The notes beneath the pieces were generated by a model. The model did no database searches. It was not told the DNA's origin and saw only the letters and a list, made by a program, of their open reading frames with translations. A DNA stretch of 64,000 nucleotides from Larix kaempferi (taxonomy: Eukaryota > Streptophyta > Pinopsida > Pinales > Pinaceae): contig BSBM01000994.1 in assembly GCA_027924585.1 (NCBI GenBank), forward strand, positions 11,229,001 to 11,293,000, written 5' to 3'. Of the stretch, positions 49,001-60,285 are shown in pieces. Position 1 is the stretch's first letter. Every line of letters starts with the position of its first letter. Both the position numbers and the translations under genes were made by a program.

Positions 49001-50200
49001 GTTTGGTTATTTAATAAGTGTGCCAGGAAGACACATTGCAGTAATACCAAGAGAGAGGGCCTGCAATAGCCAAACTTCATGGGAAGGGATTCCATGATCT
49101 GGAAATGGGTTTCGGGTGAAACGCCATTAGACATTGTTAATGTTTCATCTGCACTGCATGATTGATAAACAATATGAGTGAGATGATAAAGATTATGACA
49201 GTAAGACATATGAAAAGTATGTAACATCAAAAGGAGTTGGGATGGCAAACCGAGGGACTGTCAACTCAGAGAAGGAGCCCCCATTCCTCATTAGTAAAGA
49301 GAAAATTACATCTGCAAAATGGATAAGTGTTCTGTAAATCTTGACTGATATATATATATATGTACCTATATGTATGCAAGTCTAATTGTTACAATTACTA
49401 TGCAGAACGTATTCTATTTATGTACATTATTCAGACTGCTTGAAGTATGATTAGGACTTGCATAGCTCCCATCAATGAGGAGTGCACGCCTTTCTGATAA
49501 TGAGTTATTTTAGGGATGCCAATATTGATTACACACTAAGGGAATGGACGCATTCCTGGTGTTTCAATACTTGATAGTGAATGCTATGCTTATGGTTACA
49601 ATTTTAGAATAACAATGCTGACAAGTTTTCCTATACTACTTGTGTTGTCAAGCTTAAACAGATGCAATTTGGTACTACACACTGAAGAGGCAAAGTAAAA
49701 GGTTGTTGTGAGGGGTTGTGGTGGAAGGGTTAATGTGTATAAAAGGATGTTGTGGAGGTTGTGGGAATTTTGATGAAGGGTTGTGAAGGTGTTGATGAAA
49801 GGGTTGTGATATGCCTATGGCTCCATAGCAGAGCCTTGACCTAGAAATGGTCGTAGTGAAGTGTCCTTCCAAGTCGACGTGAAGGTGTACTGGTTGGACA
49901 GTAATTATTTGATGTTTTGGAGTAGCCTGTGTGCTGGCCAAACATCCCAGTCCATAGGAGGATCCCAAGGCTCATAAAGTAAAAGCAGGACCCTGTGGAC
50001 CAGAGAGGAAATGCACAATATAGATAAGTATTCAATTTCATTTATTTCTTGTTTAGAATATTGAATATTTCAAATATAATTTTTGTAATAGTTAAGTTGA
50101 TGCACTATTGTTTCTTTGTTGGAAACATTGGCCATTACAGGAAGCAAGGACCCTGAAAGAACTATAAATTGCTTGGTAAATCCAAAGAGTGACTGGTTGG
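46060..50200 (+). other. Non-coding internal region of element E
   Basis: About 4.1 kb without a convincing gene. ORFs such as 47303-47515 and the minus-strand 48750-49968 have no domain or coding character. A lone unit of the 47-bp repeat family occurs near 49909. Confidence 0.65.
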
Positions 50201-50210
50201 GCATTAATTA

Positions 50211-50445
50211 TTTGATGATTTGGAGCAGCCTGCGTGCTGGCCAAACATACAAGGTTGTTTGATGATTTGGAGTAGCCTACATGCTGGACAAACATACGAG
50301 ATTATTTGATGATTTGGAGCAGCCTACCTGCTGGCCAAACATACAAGGTTGTTTGATGACTTGGAGCAGCCTACGTGCTGGCCAAACATAAAAGATTATT
50401 TGATGTTGAGGGGCAGCCTACGTGCTAGCCAAATATCCAAGTCCA
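50211..50445 (+). repeat. Exact-period 47-bp tandem repeat, five units
   Basis: TTTGATGATTTGGAGCAGCC or a variant starts at 50211, 50258, 50305, 50352 and 50399, always 47 bases apart. Each unit also has GTGCTGGCCAAACATA. Confidence 0.93.
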
Positions 50446-51209
50446 TAGGCGATTCCAAGGCTTGTAAAGCAAGGAAGGACCCTATGGAATAAAGTGAAGA
50501 CATCCAATGAAGGTATTGTTGGAAGCAATGACTATGAAAGCATCTTAAGGATGCGTGTGGACATGTGACTGCCCTAGAAGGGCTCAGCTTGCGCATAAAT
50601 GAAAGATGGAGCTAGTGGGACTGTGTGGGTCCTAGCAGCCAAGAACTGTAGACAAAACATGTGGAGGGACTCCATGGTTGAGAGGTCTGAAATAGACCAT
50701 AGACACTAAGTGTCATAGCCAAGAAGGGAAGGTCAAGCATTCACATTGAAGTGAAAGAGGCTAGGATCATGAAAACCACAGTGGTGGTGTGGGTTCCACA
50801 ATGGAACAAGGCTAAGAGTAGAAACCTCTTACTGCTCTCTCTTTCCTTTTTATTGATGCATTTATAAAAATAGAAAATTGTTGAATGCATGTATGGCTGA
50901 AAGTAGAATGTGTTTATTTGCTTGAAATAAATTGTGAATGCCAAAGTAGTTAATTTAATGTGAATGGATGAACATGAAATAATTCATGTGTATGCTGGAA
51001 AAGCATGGAAAGTGTGAAAGTCTCATGAATAGAGCATGGGACCTCCATGTCAATTGGGGAAAAACAATTGGCTGATTTTTAATGTTTAGGTTATGCTTGG
51101 CCTAACAAGATTTGTAATGATGAATTTCACAGGTGGAAATTAAATCAATTGGTTGCAGTTGTTACGCGCAAGTGTTGCTTGTGAGCCAAGTGAGAACCAG
51201 CTGTGCACA

Positions 51210-51566
51210 ATGACCATGGCAGCAGACCATAGGCTGTTGGAATTGGCTGAAAATATTCTTCAAACAATTTACAAGACCCAAGAAAATGTTGGAGAGATGC
51301 TCAAGATACAGAAGAGGCAGAATGAGATGAACCACAAGGTTTTGCAGAACTCTATTGGTCTGCAAAGAGAGGTAAAAAGCATTATGAGAGCAATCAGTAA
51401 GGGAAAAGAAAGTGGATCAATGATGAGGCATTCGTCCAATCGGTCCATTAAGAAACGTTCCAGGCATGAAGACTCAAAGGAAATTGAGCAGGTAAAGATA
51501 AAGCATCCAGTGAAATGTTGGAAATGTGGAGGACATCATTGCCTTCACAACTATCCAGAAAGATAA
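51210..51566 (+). CDS. Small coiled-coil zinc-knuckle protein of element E
   Basis: 118 residues from the ATG at 51210; a second ATG at 51216 has the better context (ACCATGGC). The open frame extends upstream to a TTG at 51153. The N-terminal half is a likely helix (LLELAENILQTIYKTQENVG, then MLKIQKRQNEMNHKVLQ). A basic patch SIKKRSRHED follows, then the knuckle CWKCGGHHCLHNYP, where the last Cys is Tyr. It resembles the C-terminal part of a Gag, close in style to CWGCGENHRWYEC in D, but lacks a capsid domain. It lies about 230 bases from the PPT, an odd place for Gag. It could be a Gag remnant or an RNA-binding accessory protein. Confidence 0.6.
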   Translation: MTMAADHRLLELAENILQTIYKTQENVGEMLKIQKRQNEMNHKVLQNSIGLQREVKSIMRAISKGKESGSMMRHSSNRSIKKRSRHEDSKEIEQVKIKHPVKCWKCGGHHCLHNYPER

Positions 51567-51783
51567 CATCAAGAGGGTAGCAGCCATAAAGTTTTTAGAC
51601 TTGTGGATGAGCTGAAAGATCAAAATCAGCAAGAGAAGCTCATGGAAGTCAAAGGACTTGGTCCTAAAAGTTCAAAGTAAAGGATAAAATGTAGGGAAGA
51701 CCTGCAAAGTTTTTGAAATTTTGGACATGTATAAATTGTATATGTATTCCTAAGTCTTGGAACACTGAGGATAGTGTTATTCT

Positions 51784-51797
51784 AAGGGGGAGGGGAT
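51784..51797 (+). other. PPT of element E
   Basis: AAGGGGGAGGGGAT directly precedes the TG of the 3' LTR; close to the PPT of D. Confidence 0.88.
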
Positions 51798-53491
51798 TGT
51801 AATACCCCATTTTGACCCTTAGGATATGTTAGCTTTTAATGTAAATGTTGTATACATGTGATGTATGTTTTCCTAGCGTGGAGCACAAGGCTAAGGCCCC
51901 GCTAGTGGAAGCTCGAATTTTATTTAAAGACAAGTATTAGACATTATGTTTCCCATGTGCTATTTAGCCATGGAACATTGTAAAAATGATGTAAATAAAC
52001 ATCATGCAATAAAATACCAAAACTGGCTATGGAGGAAACGAATGAGAAGAGGCCATGTGTATCCACTAGGGAGTGGTGACGGGGCTATGGGATTGAACCA
52101 TAGGCTGCCATATATCACCTTGAGAACCCATTTGACTTACCTTGCTGACATTTATTTCTGTTGTAAAGAAATTGTTGAGGAATTCAGTCCATGGCTTCAA
52201 TGGAGCATGGGCAGCCCAAAAATTCGTATGGCATGGTATGGGCTCTGTTTTGCTTGACCCACAAGTCACTCTACCTCTTGGTAATCCTTCCAATCTCATT
52301 TCCATTCCATTTTTTATCACCCAGCATCATTTTTCCATTAAAAAAAAAATGAATTGCCAGCAGAGAGAAAAACCAGAAATCACAACTTGGGAAGAACCCA
52401 CGTTTTGAAGAGCCATAAATGCCCATAATTGGTATTTGATAGTGAAATCCAATGGGATATCCATAGGTATGAACCTTGGGGCGAATTTGGGAGCATTAGC
52501 TACCCTGAAATCCATTGGAAAACCCAGTTTTGATAGCCCAGAAACATAGTGACGGGATTGAGTTATTTGTTGCCAGAATGGTGAGAAATCCAAGTGTGGA
52601 GGTTTGAACAGAGGATGGGATTGCTTGAATTGAGCTTGAGATGTCTATATCTCAGTGGTTGATCTCACGGGCTTAGCATCCTCATCATTTCCTTATTGCA
52701 TGCTTGATAAACCCAGTTGTTTGCTGGCTTAGCATGATCATTTGAGTGAATCCATGGCTGTGAGTGAGCTTGTCTAGTTCCTCCTTAGTTGATACACAGC
52801 CCAGCTCGGGGGTGATCTCGCAGCTTAAAGAATATAGGCTGGACAAAGATCTATGGTTGGGTGGAACGATGCTCTCACATGGCCAATCCTTTGGACGTTT
52901 GCATTTCAAGATAAGTATTCTCTGTGGATTAATTTATTTGCATTATGTGTTCAACAATGTGTTAATCCTGTATGTTAAATTACTCATGTTACTTGGATGA
53001 AATTATTATCTTAAGCTAGTTGGAATGATGCCTGTGCATAGCATGAGAATGGGATGGATTATTGTATGGCCGTTTCATCATTCTACCTGGAAGAAATAGG
53101 CCGATGCATCTCCCTTTTCTTGTATGTTATTATGGTTATTCCTCTGGGTTTATTAAATGAGTTGTGTTAATTCTATGTTCTGTAATGTATTAAATAATGA
53201 CTGGTATTTGGATGATGAATGCATATCTTACTATGGATAACATGTAATCTATGTATACCATGAGAGCATGCTTGCTTCCTCGCATTATAATTCATCACCT
53301 GTTTGTGAATGGTATGTTGATGCATTCCATTCTAGCTGTGTGTTAATATGTTTAATTCTGTTGTGTAAATGAATTGTGCGTCTTATTTTAAATAGCAAAA
53401 TTTTATCATTATGGCTTGGGGACGAATTAGACACCCCATGTTGCAGTCATGTTCCCTCCCTTGCATTGGATAGATGGAAGGGTACGTGACA
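51798..53491 (+). repeat. 3' LTR of element E
   Basis: About 1,694 bp, highly similar to 43779-45469, with intact TG..CA ends. Confidence 0.92.
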
Positions 53492-53998
53492 ATTCAACTT
53501 CTTCTTCAGTTTTAACTTCTCCGTTGAAATTAGGAGGCTTGATCTTTCTCAGTTCTTAGTGTAGCTGATTCATTTTTCCAGTTTTCTTTTTCTTTTTATG
53601 AACATACTCTTCGGAATCTTCACCATGTGACTCCTCATTGTTGATGTCTATACTATAGCTCATAGAATTTCTTGGATGATCAGTCTTAAACTTGGAATTT
53701 AGTTTCGTCACTAACTTTTCTACATGTTGTTATTCTGGTGTTGGTAAACGACTGTTTTCTTTCTCTGTCAGTTTTTGTAACAGGATTGCATTGATTTCTC
53801 GTTGTTCCTCAAAAATTTTAATATTGTCTCCTTAATGCTCATCAGCTCAACTTTAAGGCTTTTGACAATTTCCAACATTTCACTAGATGTTGTTGCCCCT
53901 TGTGGAGAGTTTGGATTCCTTTCATGCCTGCTAGCCATTTCTCCTTGGTGACTAGATGTTTCCATAGCTAGCCTTCCTTCCTGTTCTGCATAATTCAT
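53492..53998 (-). pseudogene. gag: Gag of element D, N-terminal part
   Basis: Starts at an ATG at 53998 (MNYAEQEGRLAMETSSHQ). A helical stretch (EMLEIVKSLKVELMSIKE) is followed by KKKKKTGKM and KPPNFNGEVKTEEEVE, the usual entry to the chromovirus gag domain, where element E interrupts. One or two stops are present. Confidence 0.83.
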
Positions 53999-54179
53999 CT
54001 TTCATCTACTTACTGTTTTCATCCCACACTTCTGCCTATGTGTGATAACCAGTTGTTTGTGAGGAAACACTTAAAAGAAAACGTACATATGCTAGAAAAA
54101 AACACTAATATGCTACAGAATTTTTTTTAAAAGTAGCATTAACGTAAGCGAGCTTAAAGGTCCTAGTGTAGTGAGTGTA

Positions 54180-54191
54180 GCTCTGATACCA
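54180..54191 (-). other. PBS of element D
   Basis: Minus strand TGGTATCAGAGC, perfect for initiator tRNA-Met, three bases from the LTR. The leader to gag (53999-54194) is only about 200 bases. Confidence 0.93.
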
Positions 54192-54194
54192 ATT

Positions 54195-57100
54195 TGTCAC
54201 GTCTCTTCTAAGCAATTTTTTTTTTGTTCAAACTCTATTAGCTAGTAAAAACTCAACCACAAGTGATCTAAGTAACAACTTAAACTAATAATTACGTGAT
54301 TTAATTGTAAGTGTCGAACATATGAATGTCACTTACAAAAATTCTTGGGTAACCTATACATGACATGTATAACATGTTCAAATACCAAAGAAATGTAAAT
54401 CGATTTAAGTGCTAGATATTATGCCCTTTATAACATTTCAAGTGTAACCAACGTTGTAGCAATTTAATTACAAAATATATAATTAAGGTTCTAAGCATTA
54501 CGATTATAAAATATAAAGATTTATATTTTATGTTAATATTCACCAAATAACATATGATTATATTCATGTGCCTAATATTAACATATAAAATCTATGCTAA
54601 TATTATGACCCAAACCCTAGACTTACCGTAGTAAATCTAGGCTCAATATGAGATAACATATATGCTTTTGTTTTCATATATATAAACATTTTTAATTTAA
54701 TAAGTATTATAGTCCTAAGGACTATACACACAAATATTGTGCTCACTTAATAACATATAGATTAATACAAAATCTATTACAATGTTATGTGAACCATTGT
54801 TTTTATATGAAATACCATATAAAATTTCGATATATTAACACTCTATGCAAATATTATTCCCCAAAGCATTTGGACTTTGGTTATATGTTATATCTTATAA
54901 TACAATGCTGACACTATGCAAACCAACGTTGATTATAAAACAATCAATGCTATGACCCTAGGTCATAATTTAATACGATAATAAGGTTTTCACCATGCGC
55001 TAATGTTAATGCATACATACATTAAGAAATCGTATGACTGTGCTAAGCCACGATGGTGCCATGGAGACACCATATGAAACACCAATGTTTTAAACCCTGT
55101 GTGGGATTCCCTCCTGGAAGGTGACTACGTATTGACTCCACCGGTGATTGGCCACTCGACAATGGATGCCAAGCTCAGGTTCCAACTCGGCCACTCCAGT
55201 TTCCACATGAGTTTCTCCAACCTCGAAGCTTAAGCATTTAAGACTTACCTGCTGGACATTGAAGTCGAGCTCACACTTGACCGTCGATAGTGATTCAAAA
55301 TTTGCAGCATGGGAATAGTACACTGTTTGTCACTATTGATCCTTGGTTTTTTTTGGCGCCCATCCAACCCATTGTACTTCGCATTAAAGCATGATTCCAC
55401 CGGTGACAAAGGTAAAGGAAACCTTCCAATAGGAACACTACGTTGGAAACACTCATGCGGATCATTCACTTCATTATTTCTTTTTGGAGGCTCTTCGTAG
55501 AGCTCTTCCGCCGATGTAGGAGATTCATGCATAAAACCTAGGGCTCAACCCCATCTGGCTGCTGGTGAATGCTAAGAAACACGCTATGGAATACTCCACA
55601 CTACGTTGATAAGCAACAATATGATTTTCCAGTTGTTTAATATTCTTTTACTGGTTTAAATATGCTTCCATGAGTTTAACGTCGTGGTTGTTTTTTTTTG
55701 CAGGTATGCATTGGAATACCACCAATGCAGCCCACCTACATTCTACCCAATGGTAAGGAAAATCCTTTCAACCGCATGCAAGTTAATGTAAAAAGCATTG
55801 GTTACTTCTTATGCTGAAAGGTTTACTTTCACTCTGCTTGGCTGTGTAGGTAACATGGCTGAAGGGTAACTGGTGAGAACTGGAATCTTCCGGGGTAAGA
55901 CTTGCACCCACTTCCACGATTTGGTTCTCTCGCATGCCCTAACCACATGTAACATTCTTATTCGAAAGTTCGTTTCACCCACAAGTGTTTATGCCAACAT
56001 TTCACTTGCCACGACACTAACGTCTTGTTGCGGTTCGTGTGCAGGTAGAGTTGAGCATGGAAGGCGTGATGGACAATGTCCCCCCGCAAGATCCATGTAA
56101 AAGGGAATGAACTGTCTCGTTGAAGCTAGGTAACCCGTCATCTACACTGTGTCTCGAGTGAACTCTACCCGATGGTTAGAGATGGGTTACTTAAACATTT
56201 GGTTTGGATGCAGTTTGAACACTTGGCCTTTGGCTGTGTTCCCTTCTTTTTAATGAGATTGTGTTGAAACTTGTTTAAGGGTATTCGAAGCCTGCAGGTG
56301 AACGTATTCATTAAAAATAGACCAATGTATTATAAAATACTTTGTTAATCTTGTTTAAAGGATTGGGTCGACCACATGACGGTGTCGTCGATGGTGTAGA
56401 CTCTATATATATTTTCTAGTTAAGTTTTTAAAGGGGAAAACAACCCCAAACTGCAATATATATGATTGGTCTATCGTTTGGTTATTTTGTTTTTAGAACA
56501 TAATATATATATATATATTGCACAACATTTTAAACTCTCGTGTTGTTGCATATCGACTTGGTTTAAAAAAATCTTGGGTCTCTATTTCTAGTTTCTGCTT
56601 TAGGCAATGGCCCTGATAGATTCACATTCCATTCATTTTTAAATGCAAATTGTTTTTAATAAATGTTACTGTATAAGTCATGAAGCTAAAAGAAATTGAA
56701 CCCTAGCCTGTCACTTGTATTTTATAGAACATTATTCAATCTGGAAATGAATCTTTTATTGCACTATGCAGATCTTTGCATGATATTACTTTCATAAGTC
56801 TTTTAAGAGGGTTCCAGTCAATTGAATCGTGATGCCATAAGACCACAAATGTAATGACAATATTAGATTTCTTGTTTCTTTTAATTGCATTTGGGTCTAT
56901 AGCAATAATATAAAAAGTTCATTCGAATAACACTACTGTGCATAAATGTAAATCGAAATATCATTTGGAAAGCTGGCTTGATAGCCGCATTACCTTGTAA
57001 GTTTAACAACCCATACGACATGGATAAAATGTTAATCATAACGCATTTATAAAATTCGCACCCTATCCAGCAATGCGAACAGAGTTCGCTCTCGTCTAGT

Positions 57101-58886
57101 TAACATAGGGTCTGTGTGTGAATACAATCAACTTTTAACTCATGAAAATGTTCCATCCACTGTACTACGATTTGGTTTAAAGTTAAAGGGTCACAGCTCG
57201 ACCATGGATTTGAGCTCCTATGCCATGATTTATGGCATTTATAGAAAAGTAAAACGCATCTGCAAATATATGCATGCTGCAATTAATTAGTTATGGTTTA
57301 CAATTCTAATGGAAACCAAATCGAGCTCCATACTGCAGTTTAAATGCTATTCGTAAATAGAGTAGATAGAAACAAGGTCGAATTCCATGCTGAAATGAAA
57401 GGACATTTTTATACGACTTCAATATGAATGTATAAACTCTGTCCAATAATACAAATCCACTTACTGTAGTATAAGTCGTTATAATTACAGTACTTTGCTT
57501 AACTGTAAAGAAACATGAATTATTCTGTTTATATTAATCCCTTTGTTTATCAACAAAATATATGAAATAACCCTTTTCATAGTAATTTAATTGTCTATAA
57601 CATAATAGAACTATAATTGTGTATATTTCAAGGCATGACATGTAAACCTATGGTTTACATGTCTGCTTTAATTCTTCCAGGATCATAGATATGCATTCTC
57701 ATCTAGATTTGTTACAGCAAGAGCTATTCTAGTTAATGCATTTGATGCATCTCAAATAGATAACATAAACCAAGAATATGACATGATTCATGTCTCGGGA
57801 TTATATATCCACATTTATCTTGCATCTTGGTTTACACCTTAAACAATTAATGGTTTCAGTCTGCATTTAAACATACATACATCACAAATTCTGAGGGTAT
57901 CTCAGAATAGATCATCAACCTGTACTATGTTGCCGAGACATAGTAATAAAAACATATTTATGCTCAGGCTTTAGTATAAACATATAAACTGTTCATATTT
58001 GGTAAAACAAATCCTCAAAAGTAAATCAACAGTTATACATAATCAAACCCTAGAAATTGTACCATAAAAATTATCATATAAATGCATCATATAAACTTAT
58101 CTGCATTCTGATAACCAGTGAAGCCTAGCCAAAAACCTCCCATCCTTTGACCAGCAAGTTATCCTTGCTACCAGTTCATAGTCCCTATGGTTTAGAGTGT
58201 ATATTTTAACTTCCCTTAACTTGTTCCTCAAGTTATTTATAAAAATTTTGTGGCAGCACGCAACCCAACATCCAACTCAGTGGTTCTGAGCCCCAGGATG
58301 CTCCAGGGGATTTTAAGCATCAACCATTAAGAGAATCAATCAGACACAGCCTATTCAAAGTACTTGCAGTGCTCCTTCCATCTTTGGGTACTTCTTCTAC
58401 CTGAACACAACCAAGTTTCCAAGCTATACCTAGTTGCTATGATATCTCTTGTTCTAGTTCAGTTTTGTGCTCCAAAACTGCCCCCATTTACTTGTCTTCA
58501 TTTAGCGCTGCTTATTGTTATTCCCAACTCCCATTTCTCTTTTTGTGATAATTGATCATGAGAATGTTTAGAATGTGAATGAGTTCCTCTTTTCCCTTTT
58601 TATTCTCTTTTGGGGTGAATTCTCTCATTTTCTTAATTCTTTAATTTCAATATTCTCCCTAAACATTTCTTTTGGGTTCACAATTTTCTCCAATAATAAT
58701 TTCTCATTATTATTTTAATTGGAATTTACCCTCCAAACCATTGGGACTGACTCCCATCTCATTAATGTGTTGGTCCAACTGGTCATCGGAAATTAACTTT
58801 CCAAATCTCTAGTGTCACCTAAGTAAAATGAAATAATACTTAGCAAAATATAAAAGGGGTTAAAGTCCATCATTTGGGGTATTACA
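54195..58886 (-). repeat. 5' LTR of element D
   Basis: 4,692 bp, partner of 32649-37417. No credible coding in it. Confidence 0.93.
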
Positions 58887-58891
58887 AAAAG
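58887..58891. repeat. TSD of element D, right copy
   Basis: AAAAG versus GAAAG on the left. Confidence 0.8.
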
Positions 58892-58939
58892 GGCTATGGA
58901 AGAGGTTGTCTAAGACGAAGCAGTTTTCTCCATAACCAT
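58892..58939 (-). pseudogene. ORF C, N-terminal 16 codons
   Basis: ATG at 58939 opens MVMEKTASS, then a TAG, then TTSSIA up to the TSD of D. It continues in the same frame at 32648 as LSKQLDLSDTSSTRLSYF once one TSD copy is counted. This ties the right flank of D to the ORF C piece on its left. The start is the first plausible ATG; nothing upstream proves it. Confidence 0.5.
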
Positions 58940-59700
58940 TTTAAGGTTTTTGTGGCATTGCGGAATCAGTTGTGATTTTATGTGCTAAAAATGGGGAAAT
59001 ATATGAGGATAGCATATACAGAGGATATAAAGAAATTAGGAACTTAGATTTTGAGGAACTACGCATCCATTATAGGTGATTATTGGACTCAAAAGATGAC
59101 AAATTTTACTTACTTGGATACATTGCAATTGTCTGAACTGGAGCCTTGAATTTATTTTCTGATATCCTGCGCCCCCATACTTGGAATCATATAAACTGGT
59201 AAATTCTTAGTATTAAATGCTCTATATAGTTTAGATAGCTAAACTATGAGTTTTTCTTTTGCTATTTTTAAAATTTTAAGCTTTCAATATCCTTAAATTC
59301 TTCACTAATAACCATTTAAGTGTTCGGATTAGGGGAACTTATAGTCGTAAATTTGGCCAAATACTTGGTGCAAATGGTCTATACTTATATGGAACAACCA
59401 AAATGCCCCCTTTCGTAGGAATATTGCAGGGGAACAATTGTTTATATCACAATCGTCACTGCTAAAATTGAAATTTTGACAATTTGGGTGGTTCCAAGCT
59501 TACTCTGAACAAATACATGATGATAATCATTGAATATGGCGGTAAGGACACATGTCGAACGTGAATTTTCCAACTTAACTTCTTCAATTTAAGTCGGTGC
59601 CAATTTCTACCCATAAATATTACTTTTCCAATGAGGTTCTCAGATCCCGTGAATGGTATGGATCTTTGCACTGAGTGAAACGAGGTGCTCTACAACCCAG
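58940..59700. other. Stretch without recognised gene
   Basis: Upstream of ORF C. AT-rich with short ORFs only. No PBS of the type seen at 10585 is visible. Confidence 0.5.
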
Positions 59701-59702
59701 TA

Positions 59703-59712
59703 TGGGGGAGAT
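59703..59712 (+). other. PPT-like tract with LTR-like start
   Basis: ATGGGGGAGA is followed at once by TGTTGTAACATG. This is how a + strand LTR element would end its internal region, but no matching LTR or pol is visible. Confidence 0.3.
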
Positions 59713-59746
59713 GTTGTAACATGTGTGAGTGTGTCATGTAACATTA

Positions 59747-60285
59747 CATTGTGATGTAACGTCTGTTACTAACAAAATAATTAAAAAAATTCATGTTGGC
59801 TCATAAAATAAAAAATTAAATTATGGAAAGTATTTAAAAAAAATCCATGTTTGTTCATAAAATAAAATATTATGAAAGTAATTAAAAAATAGATGTTCGT
59901 TTATAAAATAAAAATTTAAAACTTAAACTCGGATCTATCAATCAAGAGAGATTGAATTTCTTGAGTTTAAATTTTAAAAAAGAAATACACCTCAAGAAAT
60001 TGGATCCCTCTCAGTGCTTGATAGATATGGGTTTAATATGGATCTATGCTGGTCTTTAAAATATCGATCAAGCCATTGGCGTGCTATCTCCGTTATATGC
60101 TTTAATTTTCTATCTAGCTATTGCCAACAGTTGAGATCTATTTTTTGCTTGTTGCAAATTTAATATGGATTGTTGACAACACAAACTCATATGATAATTT
60201 TTTTTCCATTCAACATCGTGGACAACTACAATTTACTTTGCAACTATTTCTAGAGTCAAGCTAAGCCAGGTGTTACATCACAATC
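59747..60285. repeat. Segment with short inverted ends
   Basis: ATTGTGATGTAAC at 59747-59759 recurs inverted at 60273-60285; extending inward gives 15 of 17 matches. No flanking TSD is seen. It holds three AT-rich units of about 48 bp (about 59782-59930) with TTCATAAAATAAAA-type cores. Confidence 0.4.
59932..60028. repeat. Inverted repeat (hairpin)
   Basis: ATCTATCAATCAAGAGAG..GAATTTCTTGAG pairs imperfectly with CTCAAGAAATT..CTCTCAGTGCTTGATAGAT; arms of about 33 bases and a loop of about 28. Confidence 0.7.

Larger units (their letters stand above)
43779..53491 (+). mobile_element. Element E: non-autonomous LTR retrotransposon in gag of D
   Basis: LTRs at 43779-45469 and 51798-53491 (about 1.69 kb each), TSD GTTCA (43774-43778) and ATTCA (53492-53496), PBS near 45473, PPT at 51784-51797. 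The 6.3-kb internal region has no protease, RT, RNase H or integrase. The only persuasive ORF encodes a small coiled-coil plus knuckle protein near the 3' end. LTR ends TGTAATACCCCA..ACGTGACA match those of D, so a D-like chromovirus could supply its enzymes. Gag of D reads across its two borders (EEEVE then LWLRDIEKYL). Confidence 0.92.
32649..58886 (-). mobile_element. Element D: chromovirus with 4.7-kb LTRs, carrying nested elements E and F
   Basis: LTRs at 32649-37417 and 54195-58886; flanks GAAAG (32644-32648) and AAAAG (58887-58891), a TSD with one mismatch. On the minus strand the LTR starts TGTAATACCCCAAATG and ends ACGTGACA. PBS TGGTATCAGAGC (54191-54180, tRNA-iMet) and PPT (37418-37432) are in the right places. 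The gag-pol (53998 to 37494) is split by E and F. Without them and their TSDs it spans about 4,560 bp, or 1,520 codons, normal for a chromovirus. An integrase C-terminal chromodomain-like segment is present. Confidence 0.93.

Noticed and set aside
50211-50445. CRISPR-like array
   Set aside because: Whole 47-bp units repeat with no unique spacers, inside a plant retrotransposon.
51784-51797. G-rich tract as a G-quadruplex regulator
   Set aside because: Its position directly before the LTR explains it as the PPT.
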